From Prorocentrum cordatum (taxonomy: Eukaryota > Sar > Dinophyceae > Prorocentrales > Prorocentraceae), in contig CAUYUJ010019948.1 in the NCBI GenBank assembly GCA_963575745.1, positions 1,057,633-1,121,632 on the forward strand: DNA of 64,000 nt. The letters run 5' to 3'. Shown in pieces: positions 20,700-33,000 of the stretch; position 1 is the first letter of the stretch, and every line of letters begins with the position of its first letter. The notes under the pieces were generated by a model. That model made no database searches. It was given only the letters and a program-made list of their open reading frames with translations, and had not been told where the DNA came from. The position numbers were made by a program, and so were the translations under genes.

Positions 20700-21200
20700 G
20701 AATCCACATCTTATGCGCTCGCGAACATGGTTGCGCTTGCGCTCCTTTAAAACAGTATCGGCTTCGAGCGCGCGCTCACGAAGCGCGATCTGCGCTGGTG
20801 CGTGTAAGCGTTCGCACGCTTGCTTGTGGTTTGCAAGGGTGCGCCAGGCGATTGCGCCCAAACCGAGCGTTCAAATGCGCCAGCTGTAGCGTTGAAGCGT
20901 TCCACCCGTAACGCACCCTGACGCCGACGTGCGATATGATCAGATCGTGCAGCATATCATCTCACAGGATGCGCATGATTGCAACGGCGTGCCACGTATT
21001 CGGTGCGATACGTGCAATCGAACATTCGAGATCGCATGCGTTCGTGCGCATGCGCTCTGGTGAACGCCTTGGCAACATCACGGTTGCAACGCAACGCGTG
21101 TATTTTCATGGCATCACGCGCGCACTGGCGCGCGCAATCCGCCGATGGCATTTTGCCAGGCGCGCGGTTCGCGACATTTGCGCGTTCGCTATTCAAATAA
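20700..21200. other. TGCGC/GCGCA-rich segment, no gene
   Basis: About 500 bp unusually dense in TGCG, GCGC and CGCA words, with moderate GC. No supportable gene. Confidence 0.4.
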
Positions 21201-22731
21201 AATCGTACTCCTCAGCATCTCCTTCTGTCTTCTCCCACCCCCCTCCCAAGCAATAGTTTCCGTAGTCGACGCCGCTCCCTCCTCGACGTCCTTTCCTTGG
21301 CCCCCGCCTCTTGGTGCTGCTCCAATTGTTACCCCCACCCCTGCCCAGTTTTCGTTATGTCGTTGGAGGGCGGCTCGATTTCAAACCTGCGAGCTCGCGT
21401 TTTCGAAGGCGGTGCTAGTTGTCGGTTGGAATGCCCGCTCATTTTGACGCACCCCTCACGCCGTGCGCGTGCATTGCTTGCCGCACTCGGGCACGCGCAC
21501 GCCGTCGAACCATGCGTTCGGCAAACGAGAAACACTATACTACGAGACGCTGGCCCTGAGGGGTGACGTCCTCGATCGTGAATGGCGTCGCAGGGCCAAT
21601 TGGCCCGTTTCTGGGGGAGGGGGCGGGGGGCGTGCGGGTTTTCGCATCATGCGGCGCCATCGGTGCTAGCGGCAGGACCCCCTCCTACCCACCTGGAGGG
21701 CACCCCCGCCCTCACAAGTCCCGACGGGGCTATGTGTGGAACCCATCCCCCCTCAGGGCCAGCGTTCCCTGGCACCGTCACTCAGATGCGGTGCACCTGT
21801 GGCACTTGAAACCACAGAACGCGGTGCCGATCGTGTCGTAGTTTGGCCAGCACGTCAGGCAGTTGCTGCACTCAGGTGGGAGGTCGTCGCAGGTGTTAAC
21901 GGCTCCCCCAATGGAGGGAGCGAGGGATTTGTTCGGGTGGGAGAGGAGGGAGGAGGTGGAAGGTGAGGAGGAAGAGGGGGGGGGGGGGGAGAGGGAGGAG
22001 GATAATGAGGGCAAGTAGGAAGAGGTGCCGAGTAGCAGGAGGGCGAGCAGGAGGAGGCGCAGGAGGAGGAAGAGAAGAAGGGGGAGGGGGTTCGGCGACC
22101 CCGCATTATTACCCCTTCTTGGTTCGGAGACTTTACCTCGAGACCCGATCGGAGATGCGTAACCTTGCCCCGCAGGGGCCTGTTAGATCTTACACTGGGA
22201 ACGTGCATGTGTATGAACACCGTTGTTTTCAGAACAATGCATGCGAGCACACATCATTTCAGCTGCGAGTACAGCTTCCGCACAGGCACGCGGGGCCCTT
22301 CGAAGAAAAGTTGCTCAAGTTCGAAACCACGAGCTCGCACACTTCACACTATAACCTAAACGACGCACTTGTATCTCCAGGATTAGAAAACTGCGCGCAC
22401 ACATGCTTATTCGCAATAGCGCATACACAACGATCGTTGTATACACCATGCGTTGGAACCACGCGTGAGTTAAGATCGTCGTCGTCGACTCGTCGGCGTC
22501 GTCGCGCTGTCGTCGTCGAGGCGCCGTCGATCGTCGAGGTCGTGGGGGTGTTATTCACGGCGTTGTCAGGGCATCGTCGTCGTCGAGGCGTCGTCGTCGG
22601 CAGAAGTCGGTTTCCGCCGATGCCCCCTCCCCCACTTTTTTATGTTGTTGTTTGCCTCTTGTTATTTGTTAGTTTCTCGAAACGCTCGTTGCGTATGGTT
22701 TTTTTCTGTCGACCCCTGGTATCTCCCACCC
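21201..22731. other. no gene recognised
   Basis: Contains G/A-rich tracts near 21940-22090 and a GTCGTCG tract near 22475-22610. No supportable gene. Confidence 0.4.
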
Positions 22732-22757
22732 TCTCTCTCTCTCTATATTTCTCTCGT

Positions 22758-22789
<32 letters not shown>

Positions 22790-22852
22790 CCGTTCGCTCG
22801 CTCCTCTCCATCCATCTCGTTCTCTCTCTCCCGCTCTCTATATCTCCCTCTC

Positions 22853-22896
<44 letters not shown>

Positions 22897-23285
22897 GCGT
22901 CTCTCTGGCTCCGCTCACCCCGCTCGTCTTTCATCTCCCTCGCTCTCTCTCCCTCTCTCTCTCTCTATCTCTCTCTCTCTCTCGCTCTCTCTATATTTCT
23001 CCCTTCCTCTCTCTCGTGCTCCCTCTCTCTCTCTCTCTCTGACCTCCTGCTCTCGCATGCTCGCTCTCTCGATCTCTCTCTTCCCTCCCCGTCTGTATAT
23101 CTCTACCGCTCCGTCTCGTGGTCTCTCCCTTGCGCGCTGCCCACTCTCCCCCGCCTCCCTCCCCTCTCTCTCACACTCCCGCTCTCCCTCTCTCTATCTC
23201 TCAACATGCCCCTCTCTCTCTCTCTCCCTCCGCTCTCCCTGCCCCCCCCCCCCCCCCCCCCTCTCTCTCTCACTCTCATTCTCTC

Positions 23286-23338
<53 letters not shown>

Positions 23339-23430
23339 TGCCCTCTCTATCGCTCTCCCCCTCTCCCCCCCCTCTCTCTCTCTCTCTCGTTTTATTCCGC
23401 CGTCTCCACCTGACTCCACGTATAAGCCCC
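22732..23430. repeat. (CT)n microsatellite block
   Basis: About 660 bp, nearly pure CTCTCT/CCCTCT with short interruptions and a C run near 23240-23262. A second pure C run is at about 23898-23925. Confidence 0.97.
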
Positions 23431-23434
23431 CCCC

Positions 23435-23884
23435 CTAGTCGTGCCCTGTTGCGATCTTCGACCGCACGAAACGCATGCCCGAGATGTCCTGGCCCTCGGC
23501 AAACCTCATCAGCGAATCAGGCTCGCTGCTCTCAGGCTCAGCACGGGGAAGCTCGGTGCCCTCAGTCTCGCAGCGGGCTGGATCGGTGCTCTCAGTCTCA
23601 GCGCGGGGAAGCTCGGTGCTCTCAGTCACAGCGCGGGCAGGCTCGGTGCTCTCAGTCACGGCGCGGGGATCCCCAAGCGCGATGCTCATTGTGCCGACAT
23701 CAATCGGCGACGTCTCGGGTGCTACCAGTGCATTACCATCCCGCGGGAAATGATGGCCTCGGAAACGTTCTTCAAATTCTTGAATCATCCTGGGCGGGGT
23801 CCTGATTACGCCATGCATCTCCCAGCTGTGTTGGCATAATTCCCCCCTGTCAGAATCCCAATGCATGGCGATGGCCAGAAACAA
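23435..23884 (-). CDS. hypothetical frame with 10-residue repeats
   Basis: An open frame of about 149 codons. The N-terminal part (MHWDSDRGELCQHSWEMHGV near the start) has normal composition, followed by five imperfect decapeptides of the type AVTESTELPR, encoded by a 30-bp repeat at about 23540-23668. The C-terminal end contains FAEGQDISGM. I recognise no domain. It may be an exon of a minus-strand gene or a chance frame through a minisatellite. Confidence 0.3.
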   Translation of the reverse strand: MFLAIAMHWDSDRGELCQHSWEMHGVIRTPPRMIQEFEERFRGHHFPRDGNALVAPETSPIDVGTMSIALGDPRAVTESTEPARAVTESTELPRAETESTDPARCETEGTELPRAEPESSEPDSLMRFAEGQDISGMRFVRSKIATGHD

Positions 23885-23885
23885 C

Positions 23886-24780
23886 AGAGCTACCGTGACC
23901 CCCCCCCCCCCCCCCCCCCCCCCCGGCTAGTCTGACAATCTCGGGGCGCAAATCGTACTCTTGAGCCCGAACGCATGGTCACAACTATTTGAAGGTTTCC
24001 GAAAACGCCGTCTGCTGACAAGAAGCCACATGCGAGCTTTCAGGTTTTGCTCTGGTGCTGGATTTATGGGGTGGGCAGCGGCGCCGAGGCGCGGTCAATG
24101 TAGCGTCGGGAACCCGAACGCGATGCCAGAAAGTTCGCCCCAGGCGCCGATTTCACGCGTGCAACGCAAGCCCCTCATTCCACATTAGCCATTGCATGCT
24201 ACATCGCGGCAGGCGCCGATGTCATTCAAGCTCGTGCAGTGCAATCCCCCCATGCTCACCCCTCCATCCTGTCCTCCACCCCCCGACTGTTCGTTCAGTG
24301 CACGTCGTTGCTGAGGGGCGGTGTGAATATCTAAGACACGATGTGCGCGAGCATGCAGGCTGGCCACCCGCTGGCATCACAACCCCACTAAGGGCGCGAG
24401 CTCCTCCCATTTCGGCGCACCGCTCACACCGATCGCTGCTCCACGGGGCATCCGTTGAAGGGAAATCGTTGCGGTCGATCGCAGCCCCGCCCCTTACCTT
24501 CCTGATCCCATGCCCCCCGCTGCACGCACCCAAATTGGTGGATCGGGGGCGCGGGCGGCGGGGAGTGGGGTAGGGAGGGGGGTGCGACCGCACGTGCGAG
24601 CTCCCTTCAACGGACCGTCGGCCACTATCGGTCGTCATTTTACACAGCGCTTTGCGAGACAAGTTGGCACCAGTTCACACTGCCGATGATTCGGCGCAAG
24701 GCTAACAATGAGAATATTCTGTATTCAAATGTAAGTCTGTGCGCGAACTTCGCGCAATCCCGCAGCGTCACGTTGAGTCC
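23886..24780. other. no gene recognised
   Basis: A C run at 23898-23925, then mixed sequence. Nothing supportable. Confidence 0.35.
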
Positions 24781-24781
24781 C

Positions 24782-27700
24782 TCATCGACCCAATTGGCGT
24801 AGAGTTTCGGGCTCCCGTGCCACCAGATCCTCTAGGGCGGGTGCCGTCGAAAAAAAATACACATCACAGTGGGTCAGCGTATCATCCAAGCTCGTAGTCG
24901 CCATCCTTTTGGTCCGCTCTGAGTCCGCTCTTGGCCTTGCGTCGTCGTCTCCCTTGTCCTGCCCTGTCACTCCCCTCTTGCCGCCCTACCTCCTGAACAC
25001 ACGCCGTCGGGGCCTCCGTAGAGGGGGGCTGTTCGGTTACCGATCTCTGCGGAAGACCTTCAACATTGGAGGCCATGAGCCCCGCGCGCACGGAAACGGG
25101 AGCCTCGAGGATCGGGGCGGGTGGGTGGGTGGGTGGTTGGGTGGGCATTGAAGAGGATGGCGAAGAGGATGGGGAGAAGGGAACGGGGAGGAATGGGAGG
25201 TGGGTGCTAGGGGGGAGGAGGAGGAGCAAGATGAGTCAGAGGATGCGGAAAGAGGGGACGGGACGTAGCCATCATGTTGCAGCAAACCCCCTAGGATTGT
25301 GGATACCCCCGAAGCGTGTTGAAGGTTTGCATTTAATTTCCATCGGTCCTGTCGCACAGGTGAAGGAACAAGTGGTGTTTCGGGGTGAGGCTGATGCCCG
25401 CTTCCTTGCAGCAACGTATGTGCAAGTCGCAGTCCTCCTTCATACGTGCCAACACGTTCGGGGGGATGACGATAGGGTGCGCGTGGATCTTCTCACAGAA
25501 CGCAAGCAAGCTTGAGCATGCCCCCATCAAAGGTCCACCAAACACAGGCGACCCGCCGAGCTGTTCCAGCTCGTAGACAACAAACCGTAGCATGATGTGT
25601 GCTTCAGCCGCCTTGAACGACATCTGGCATCCATTGTGGTCAGGCTCCTGAGGGTGATCTTATCGAAGCCAAGCGCACCATGAGCCCCAACTCTCTGATG
25701 TGCGTGTTCGGCTTGGGAACCTCAAACACGTACCGCACCCATGAGGGCACGCCAACGCATTTCAAAATGACGTGCCTCGCCTTAGCGCCGCTCACGCACG
25801 TGCGAGGTAACGTTGCTACACAGATGGGGTGCTGACCACCGCCCTTGCCTTACATATATACCCCTTCCGTATGTTCCACCCGCTTCTCCCCCGCCCCGCG
25901 GATTGATGCAGAGGGGGGGTTGGGCGCAACTTTCAATGTCCCCCATTAATGAGCAGCGGGCGTGGCCATTGCCCCTATCCGATCTAAACCCCGTCCGCCC
26001 CATCATTGATATTGTCCCCGCCTGCCCCCCCCTCTTTCTCTTGGCCCTCCCTTCCGCTACTCGCCCCCCACGCCAGCGCGAGCCGCCCGCAGGCCGACTT
26101 CAAACCGGCGCCGTTCAAGGCCACCCTGCCGACAGCCCCGCTGGGGGACAGGTAGGGGGGCGGAGCAGGAGGGGTGGAAGGATGAGTAGGGAGGCATGGC
26201 AGGATGAGTAGGGAGGCGGAAGAAAGTATGGCTGCATTGTCGGCAGCCGCTGTCCTCAAAAGAGTAGCCGTTCGTCGGCCCGATCATCTTGTCAGTGATG
26301 TTACCGATCCGACTCTTGGCTGGGGCGTTGGTACTCTGCCAATGTTTCAGATCGGCTGACAACTGACGAATTCCGAGATCAATTTTGCGCTTCATCTGGC
26401 CCGTGAAATTCCATGTGTTGCGGAAAACCATGCGCCACAAGGATGCAGCCACGACCCGATGCATAATGCCGAGGTTGATGACATGCATGTAGTCTACCGC
26501 CAGTGTATCTGACGGGCTAGCGAAAAGTTCTTGACACATCAGCGGGCACCGATGATTGACGTGGTCCAATGGCAGGCCAGATACATTGCCAAAGCGCTTG
26601 CGCCAAAAAGTAAATGTACATGGGAGCTTCACGTTCAACACATTCCCGATATCCAGCACGTCTTTAGATGGTTCGAGCCGATCGCCTCTCTGAAGGCGGA
26701 CGCCCGCGACAACAGTGTCGGCATTGATACCCCTACCGCTAGAAATCTTGCCATGCTTCAGCCATGTCAATTCACGATGCAATTCGAGCAACTGAGCCCT
26801 ATTGTTGATCTGGACGTTGACCTCGCACTGCCTGCACGCATCCTCGTAGTCTTGGGAGGAACGAAGCTGCCACGGCATGCCTTCTTCCGACGACATCATA
26901 TCCGAGAAAGAGTGCAACTCATCCGAAGAACATTTGCAGAACGAGCAACAGCCGTACACTTGACCGCTGTACGCCAATCCTAACGTGTGGCTCCATTCCA
27001 TCCAATCTCCCTTGATGTACACGAGGGCGGACGAACATGGAGCACGTGAAGTGTCTGTACCAAGCGGCCAGGGAGATCCATCCATGGCAGTCGGCGGGCG
27101 CTCCCCTTTCTGCAGCCACTCCAACTGCCAGCGCAGATTTTGCAGGATGGGGTTGTGGCTGCACCAACCACCGCATCCGCAAGTGCAATCGTCAGATTTC
27201 CGCAAAGCGGTCAGCAGAGACCTCTGGCCCGTCAAAAGGTTGACGAGCCAGTAGCCAACCACCGAATCCGAACGGCCTGCCGCTTGGGATATGTACCTCA
27301 CACCGTCGACGTAAACGCCGACGGGCAGAGGAGCGCGCCTGCGCTCGAGGGCGGCCTGCCGAACGGCAGGATGCTGCTTGTAAACCTCGGTATCTAATAC
27401 AGACGGCGCGTGCTCTGCCCCAACCTCCAGCGGCGCAAGCATATCAGGATTATCAGCTAACTCATCGGCCAAGCAGTCGTGGACCAATCGCATCGGCACG
27501 CGCCTGATGCTTCGGTGGGCCTCCCTGTTCTGATTCATAGGGACGGGGACAGCATGCAATGGACCAGGTCCTGGCATCACAGAATCCAAGTATTGCTGGT
27601 ATCGCCCACTCTGCTTCCCTTCCTCCTGCGCGTAGAGGTTGAAGTTGCCGCCAGGAACTCCAGCCTCTACACAAGCATGGCAGATGGTGCACAGCTGTTC

Positions 27701-27829
27701 TGCCGCGATGCGGCAGCTGCCGTACAACGTCAAGAGTCGCCGCAACAAATCAGCGCCGCCCTCCCGATTCCGCTGCGTAGATCGCACGGCTCCATGCGGA
27801 GGAGGCGGCGGCGGTGGAGGCGAGGCCAT
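24782..27829 (-). pseudogene. tnp2-like transposase gene, probably decayed
   Basis: The first exon, ATG at 27829 to about 26230, is strong: LYGSCRIAAEQ and CHACVEAGVPGGNF, then GVYVDGVRY, a Cys-rich CTCGCGGWC segment, KGDWMEWSHTLGL, and VDYMHVINLGI. The last two resemble the D-x-x-H helix region of tnp2/CACTA-type transposases, which cut and paste DNA in the nucleus. A second segment at 25333-25623 (FKAAEAHIMLRF to PKHHLFLHLCDRTDGN) fits the later part of the same family. A possible third is at 24782-24904 (TTSLDDTLTHC). A GA donor after SFE near 26250 could join segment 2, but frames between segments are not clean and segment 2 ends in a stop where family members continue. No terminal inverted repeats were found. 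A spliced-leader-like sequence precedes the ATG. Confidence 0.6.
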
Positions 27830-27832
27830 AGC

Positions 27833-27849
27833 AGCCAAAATGGCTAAGG
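27833..27849 (-). other. spliced-leader-like sequence before ATG
   Basis: On the minus strand CCTTAGCCATTTTGGCT lies 3 nt before the ATG of the transposase-like gene. It matches the dinoflagellate spliced leader core CCGTAGCCATTTTGGCT at 16 of 17 positions. The following CAAG of the leader is not kept. It may be a relic of a trans-spliced mRNA that was copied back into the genome. Confidence 0.45.
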
Positions 27850-28889
27850 AATTGTCGGGGGAATTGTCGGGGGAGGAGGAGGGGGGGCCTCGCGGTGCCT
27901 TCCCACTGGGCCTTTCAGAGGGCCTTTTCGTTACAGACCCCTCGCAGGGGCCCTTTCACAGGCCGACCCCTCACGAGGCCATTCAACAGAACCTCATCGT
28001 GGTATCTTTTGGCGGCGGGAGACCTCTCGCGGGGTCGTTTCATCGGGGGCACCGTGCGAAGTTATTGTGTGAGGAAGACGGGGGCATGATCAGGGGGAGG
28101 CGGGGTTTGGGGATCGGCGGGGCTGGGAAATGCGTGATGGCCTTGCCTGGCAGTGTTCGGGTTTGACACAGTCTGTCCTGGGGGGTGGGGCACGGTCATA
28201 TATGTCGTTGGTCCTATATGTCCCACGGGGCCTACCCCTTCGATATGGAGCGCGATTGCCCTCTCCCTCTCGTGCGAGCGAGGCCGTGAGGACTTAAGTG
28301 AGCTGCTGAATTCTATTGCGACGGGCACCACGAAGCCATGAAATAAGGGGTCATGGTTTGCGTTGGCTATTGTATTAGGCACACCCTCACGCGTGTCACT
28401 GCATCACGACAACGCCCCCCTGACATTTTCAATTTTTATCGTTCGTGTTGGCTTGGTTTGGTTTGCTCGCAACGTGCGTTGATCGGGCGTGGCCTTATAA
28501 GGGCCTCTATAAAGGCGTTGAATCCAAGCGCGCTTTTTGATATGAACGCCTGGGCATGCATGGGCCCATTGGGGCGCCCGATCTCGCCATCCCGACGAAC
28601 CCCTCACGCGGATCTCTGAGTCGGGGGGGGGACAAGATGCGCCATATTTGCATGGCGCGCGGGGGTGCGGGGTAGGGCACGTGGAAGGGGAGCTGGACGG
28701 ACAGTCGGAGCACGCCGCCATCCCTCGCCCTCTCGGTCAAGGCAAGGTCGGCCGAGGCCGCGATTGCCTGCCCATGGGGCTCCCCGTCCAACGGGCCCTC
28801 AACCTCGCTCCTTATCATTTCTCCGCATCGTTCTCTCAACTTCCCACCCCCTAAGGCGCAGCTGAGCGAGACGTCTTGGCATGAATCAA
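27850..28889. other. no gene recognised
   Basis: Mixed sequence with several overlapping open frames. None is supportable. Confidence 0.35.
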
Positions 28890-29631
28890 CTGGCGATGGC
28901 GGCGACAGGGCGAGTGGAGAAGCACGGAGCGTTGGCACGAACTTGGATTGTTGAATCTCGTTCGCACCGAAATTGTTTCCCGAGGCACCCTGAGCGATCA
29001 AGTCGGCCTCGGCGAATCATCACGTGCAAATTCCTCGGATCAAGTCAGGAACTCTGCCCAGGTTTCTGCGGGCTCCTTCCGCCTACGAGGCCGCTGCAGA
29101 GGGGACAGACTGCTGCAGAATTCGCAGGGCGCCTCGAGCAGACGAACGGGCAGGGATGAGAGGAAGAGGATGGAGGCACGACAGGATGAAGTGGCGATGG
29201 GGGAGGCAAGGGTGGCATGGAGGTGGAGGGGGCAGAGTTGAGGAGGAGGTGACTTCGTCTGGACGGTATTGGCTAGCAATCTGATGTTCAGCACTGTCAA
29301 TATACTCGACGTGCGACCACAGCGCACAGAAAGCTGGTTGGGCCTGAATCGTTAACCTCCCCTCCCTCCCTACCTCGCTTCGCGCATCCTCCAAACTTCC
29401 ATGCCAGCTCGAGCTGTAAACTGGTAACTGCGTGTGACACGTGAAGCATTGCAGCTCCACGACCACCTCCACCATGAACGACCACGGATGGGCGAACGCA
29501 TCACCGACAGTGACGAGCACAAGCGTGCTCCCGCACAGAAATTCACTAGCACGCCTAAAGACAGGCACCCGCGCAACTGCAGCTCTCAGCATGGCAACCC
29601 CGAGCGCCACAAGCTGAGTGAGCAAAATTGT
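28890..29631 (-). other. possible exon cluster of an unknown gene
   Basis: On the minus strand, segments of believable protein sequence end at plausible splice sites. One covers about 29600-29375 (FAHPWSFMVEVVVELQCFT to GSLEDARSE) and stops at a GAG|GTAGGG donor. One starts after GATTCAG near 29350 (AQPAFCALWSHVEYIDSAEH). A third is near 29090-28930 (KEPAETWAEFLT, and GASGNNFGANEIQQSKFVP in another frame). I recognise no domain and no complete model can be built. Confidence 0.25.
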
Positions 29632-29697
29632 AACCTCCGACGCTGATCAGGTCTGAATCTCCGGTGTGCAACGATACCACACATTCACCTAGTAGGC

Positions 29698-29870
29698 TTA
29701 GACGGGGGTTAGCCGGTATTTAGCCGGTAGGCCGTCGTGGTCAGACGGTGGTGGTTAGACGGTGGGGTGTGTCCACACCCTGATATTTCACAGGGAATAT
29801 GAGTTAGACGCTGGCCGTTAGACGGTGCTTAGACGGTAGGCCGTTAGACGGTCGTTAGACGGTGCATGCG
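29698..29870. repeat. TTAGACGGT-type short repeats
   Basis: About ten degenerate copies of (G)TTAGACGGT or TTAGCCGGT. GTCCACACCCTG at about 29769 recurs as GTCCACATCCTG at about 29869. Confidence 0.7.
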
Positions 29871-30025
29871 TCCACATCCTGGATTCAGACAGCTGATTGC
29901 GTTGAAAAGAAGCGTCGGCAGGTGATCTATGAGCACGAGCTGGCATATCGAAGAGATTCACGTCCTCCTGACCTTGATCCTACCTGCACCTCCTCCAAAC
30001 CTCCTCCATATTGTAAGTTATACTC

Positions 30026-33000
30026 CTACGCGCCGCGGCGCCTGGCCTTCTTGTTGGAGCCCTGGGGACCGTTATTTGCCACCTTGCGAGCCTTCATCGC
30101 ACCCAGGAACGTCTCCTTCTCGAGGTTCAGCTTTTCGAGCTGCTCAGAAAGGCCGACGATGGCAGTCAGCTTCTTGCCGTACTCCTCGTCAGACATGTCC
30201 TTCTTGAATTCAAACTTTGCGTCCGAGAGAGCCTGTCCGATGTCGTTGTCGAAGACGTACTTGTCGCAGTCCTCCACGATGGACGTAAGGGACTTGGCAT
30301 GCTGCGTCGCCCAGGCCATCGACGCGTCCCTCTCCACTGACTGAAGGAGGGCTCGTGCGGCGGCCGACACGTTGATCCAGAGCCTGATGACCTTCTTGCT
30401 TGCATTCTGCTGCTCGGCGAAGGGGCTCACTCGCTTGGGCTTCTTGCCTGGTGGAGTCTGCAGATCATCGGGCTCGCCACGGCGCTTGAGCTCTCCAGCC
30501 TCGGAAGCGCCCGCATCATCGCCACAGCCATCGCCAGCATCGCTGTCCTCATCCTCCGATGCAGCGGCCTCGCCTTCTCCTGCTGCGCTGGCTGCTGGCG
30601 GCGCACTGGCAGCTGCCTCGGAAACGCTGGCACCTGCTGGCGCCGCGCTGCGGGCTGCTGGCGCCGCTGCCGCGGGGGCGGTGGCCGCCGTCGGCGCCGT
30701 CGGCAGCGCTGCCATGCCACTCTCCGAGAGGGTGTCCTTCTGCGGGGAGGGGGTGAGGGGTCCATGGGCCCCCCCCCGAAGCGCGGCTATCTTCGCGCTA
30801 TCCGCCTCGCAATTGCGAGGCGGATCGGCGGGATGACGCGCACGACGCGCAGCTATACCTTCGCGCCACCTCGCAACTAGCGGAGGAAAACGGAGGAGGA
30901 GGGTTGGGAGGAGGAGGAGGAGGAGGAGGAGGGGGAGGAGGAGGAGGAGGAGGAGGAGGAGGAGGAGGAGTAGGAGGAGGAGGAGGAGGAGGAGTAGGAG
31001 GAACGGGATGGGAGGTGAGTAGGAGGGGGGAGGAGTGGTGAGGGGAGGTAGATGAGGATGAGGATCGAGGCCCACTCTTAGTTGTTTGTGTACTCCGATC
31101 CTGGCCCAACCACTCGGTATGTTTGGTCCACTCCTGAGCGAAAACCTCTTTCAATCCGACCGAAACGTACAAGCAGCGGAGGCTCTCGGTCCATTCGCAC
31201 CACAGGATCCAAGGCGGCCCGAGGGCCATGCAACGCGACATGTACTTTGTCGCCTGGGGTGGGGGTGAGGCCCTCTGCGTATCTCCTCCCTCATACATCC
31301 TCCCCCTCCTCCTACATCCTATCGGGCTTCCTACCGTATCCTGCCACCATCGCCCCTCTCCTCGATATTCTGTATCCCCCCATGTTTTTTTAGTGGGTGT
31401 GAGGTCTGCTTGATTCGCGAAACCGAATCGCCTGGATCCAGCCAGCTTTTCCTTCCCCTTCGAAGTGCGCCACTCGCCCCAAAGGAATGTACACACTTTT
31501 CTTCCAATGTTCACGGGTTTCTTTGACCAGGTGGGTCCACGTCACAGATTTTTTCAGGTACTCCTTCCTGGCCCAGTCCTTCCGGAAAGCAGCTTTGTCG
31601 GCCCCATCGGCCCGTTTGCCATAGGCCATCCTGAGAGCCTCGCCCGCCTCAGTTGGGCTTCGGATGGCTCGGTCCCAGCGCTTCCCGATCGGGTTCCCCT
31701 TCGTTGCTGCCGTTGGGACCTCCCACCCGTTATTCTTGATATTCTCCCAGAACAAGAATTCATTCTGTTGGGGGGTAGTGAGGTGCTTCAGCACCTCCTT
31801 GTTCTGCAATATGGCGCCAGCAGCCTCTGGATCGGCTGGCCACGAGTCGTGCTGAGCGAAGTCGTGCCCCTTCTCCTTTAACATGACCTGGAACGGCTCC
31901 GACTTGAATGCAGCACCCATCTGCTGTTGCAGCGCGAAGGCCTTCTCTTCGGAGATGCCCTCGACCTCGTCGCACCTCATGATGAAATCCTGCGAGGGTG
32001 AGTGGGGCGGGCTGGCGCGAGACCCCCTCAACAGACGCACCATGCGCTCCCCCCTGCCCTCGTCCGCGCGCCCCGATCGCCTTCCCTCCCCATCCCAGCC
32101 ACCGCTCGCAGGCGATGACCGACCTGGCGGTCGCGCTGCCTCGCGACGAGGACACGCCACCGCCAGGGTGGAGGGACGGGCGAGGGAGGGGAGGGGGGCG
32201 TCGGGTCTGGCGGACAGAAGGCGACAGGGTTTAAGTGGCGGAGGTGGCAGGGGATATTAGTTGTGCAGGATGGAAGAGACGCTATAGCAGGAGGGGGGAA
32301 AAGGATGATGAGATGAAATGTGTTCTGGATGTGGAGGAGAGGGAGGGACGATGGCAGAGAGGATGGCGATGTGGAGCATTGCAGGAGAGATGATCGGAGC
32401 AGGACGGTCGAGGAAGAGGAGAAGCGATGATGAGGAGGAGGCGAGAAGGAGGAGGGACACGGAAGCCACCCCCTGTTTCGCCCCTGCGCATTCCAGGAAC
32501 TTCTTGGAGGCCTGCTCTGTCATGCGGCCGACCTGCTGCAGCTTCTGGGTCTTCGGCGGCGTCTGGAAGGCATCCTGGCAGGGATGGAAGGGCGGAGGAG
32601 ATGGAGCAGAAGGAGGAGGGACGACGTACCCGAAGGTTCGAACGGGTCAGCGATGTTTTGTCTGTGCGATCCGTGGGTTGCTGGATCTTCCGCAGCCGAT
32701 ACTCCCTGACGAACTCAGCCTTTGCTTTCTGGATCTCGATAAACGTCTCGCGATCGATCTTCCGAGTCGGAACCAGGGAGCCGTGAATGATGCGGGGCTG
32801 GAGCCGCTCCTGATCGAGCTGTCTGTGCACTCACCCACCTGCCCGCGCTCCTCCCCATCACCACCTCGCTGCTACAACACACCCTCATCGCCTGCCTGAC
32901 CCCTCCACCCAAGTCACCCCGTCGCTCCTGCACGAGGCCGCCGCCGCTGGGCGCGGGCGCCACGGGCCCTCGAGCCTCCGCTGGCCCCCCTGGCGTTGGC

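Noticed and set aside
22640-23805. 387-codon Leu/Ser-rich frame
   Set aside because: It is the translation of a CT microsatellite.
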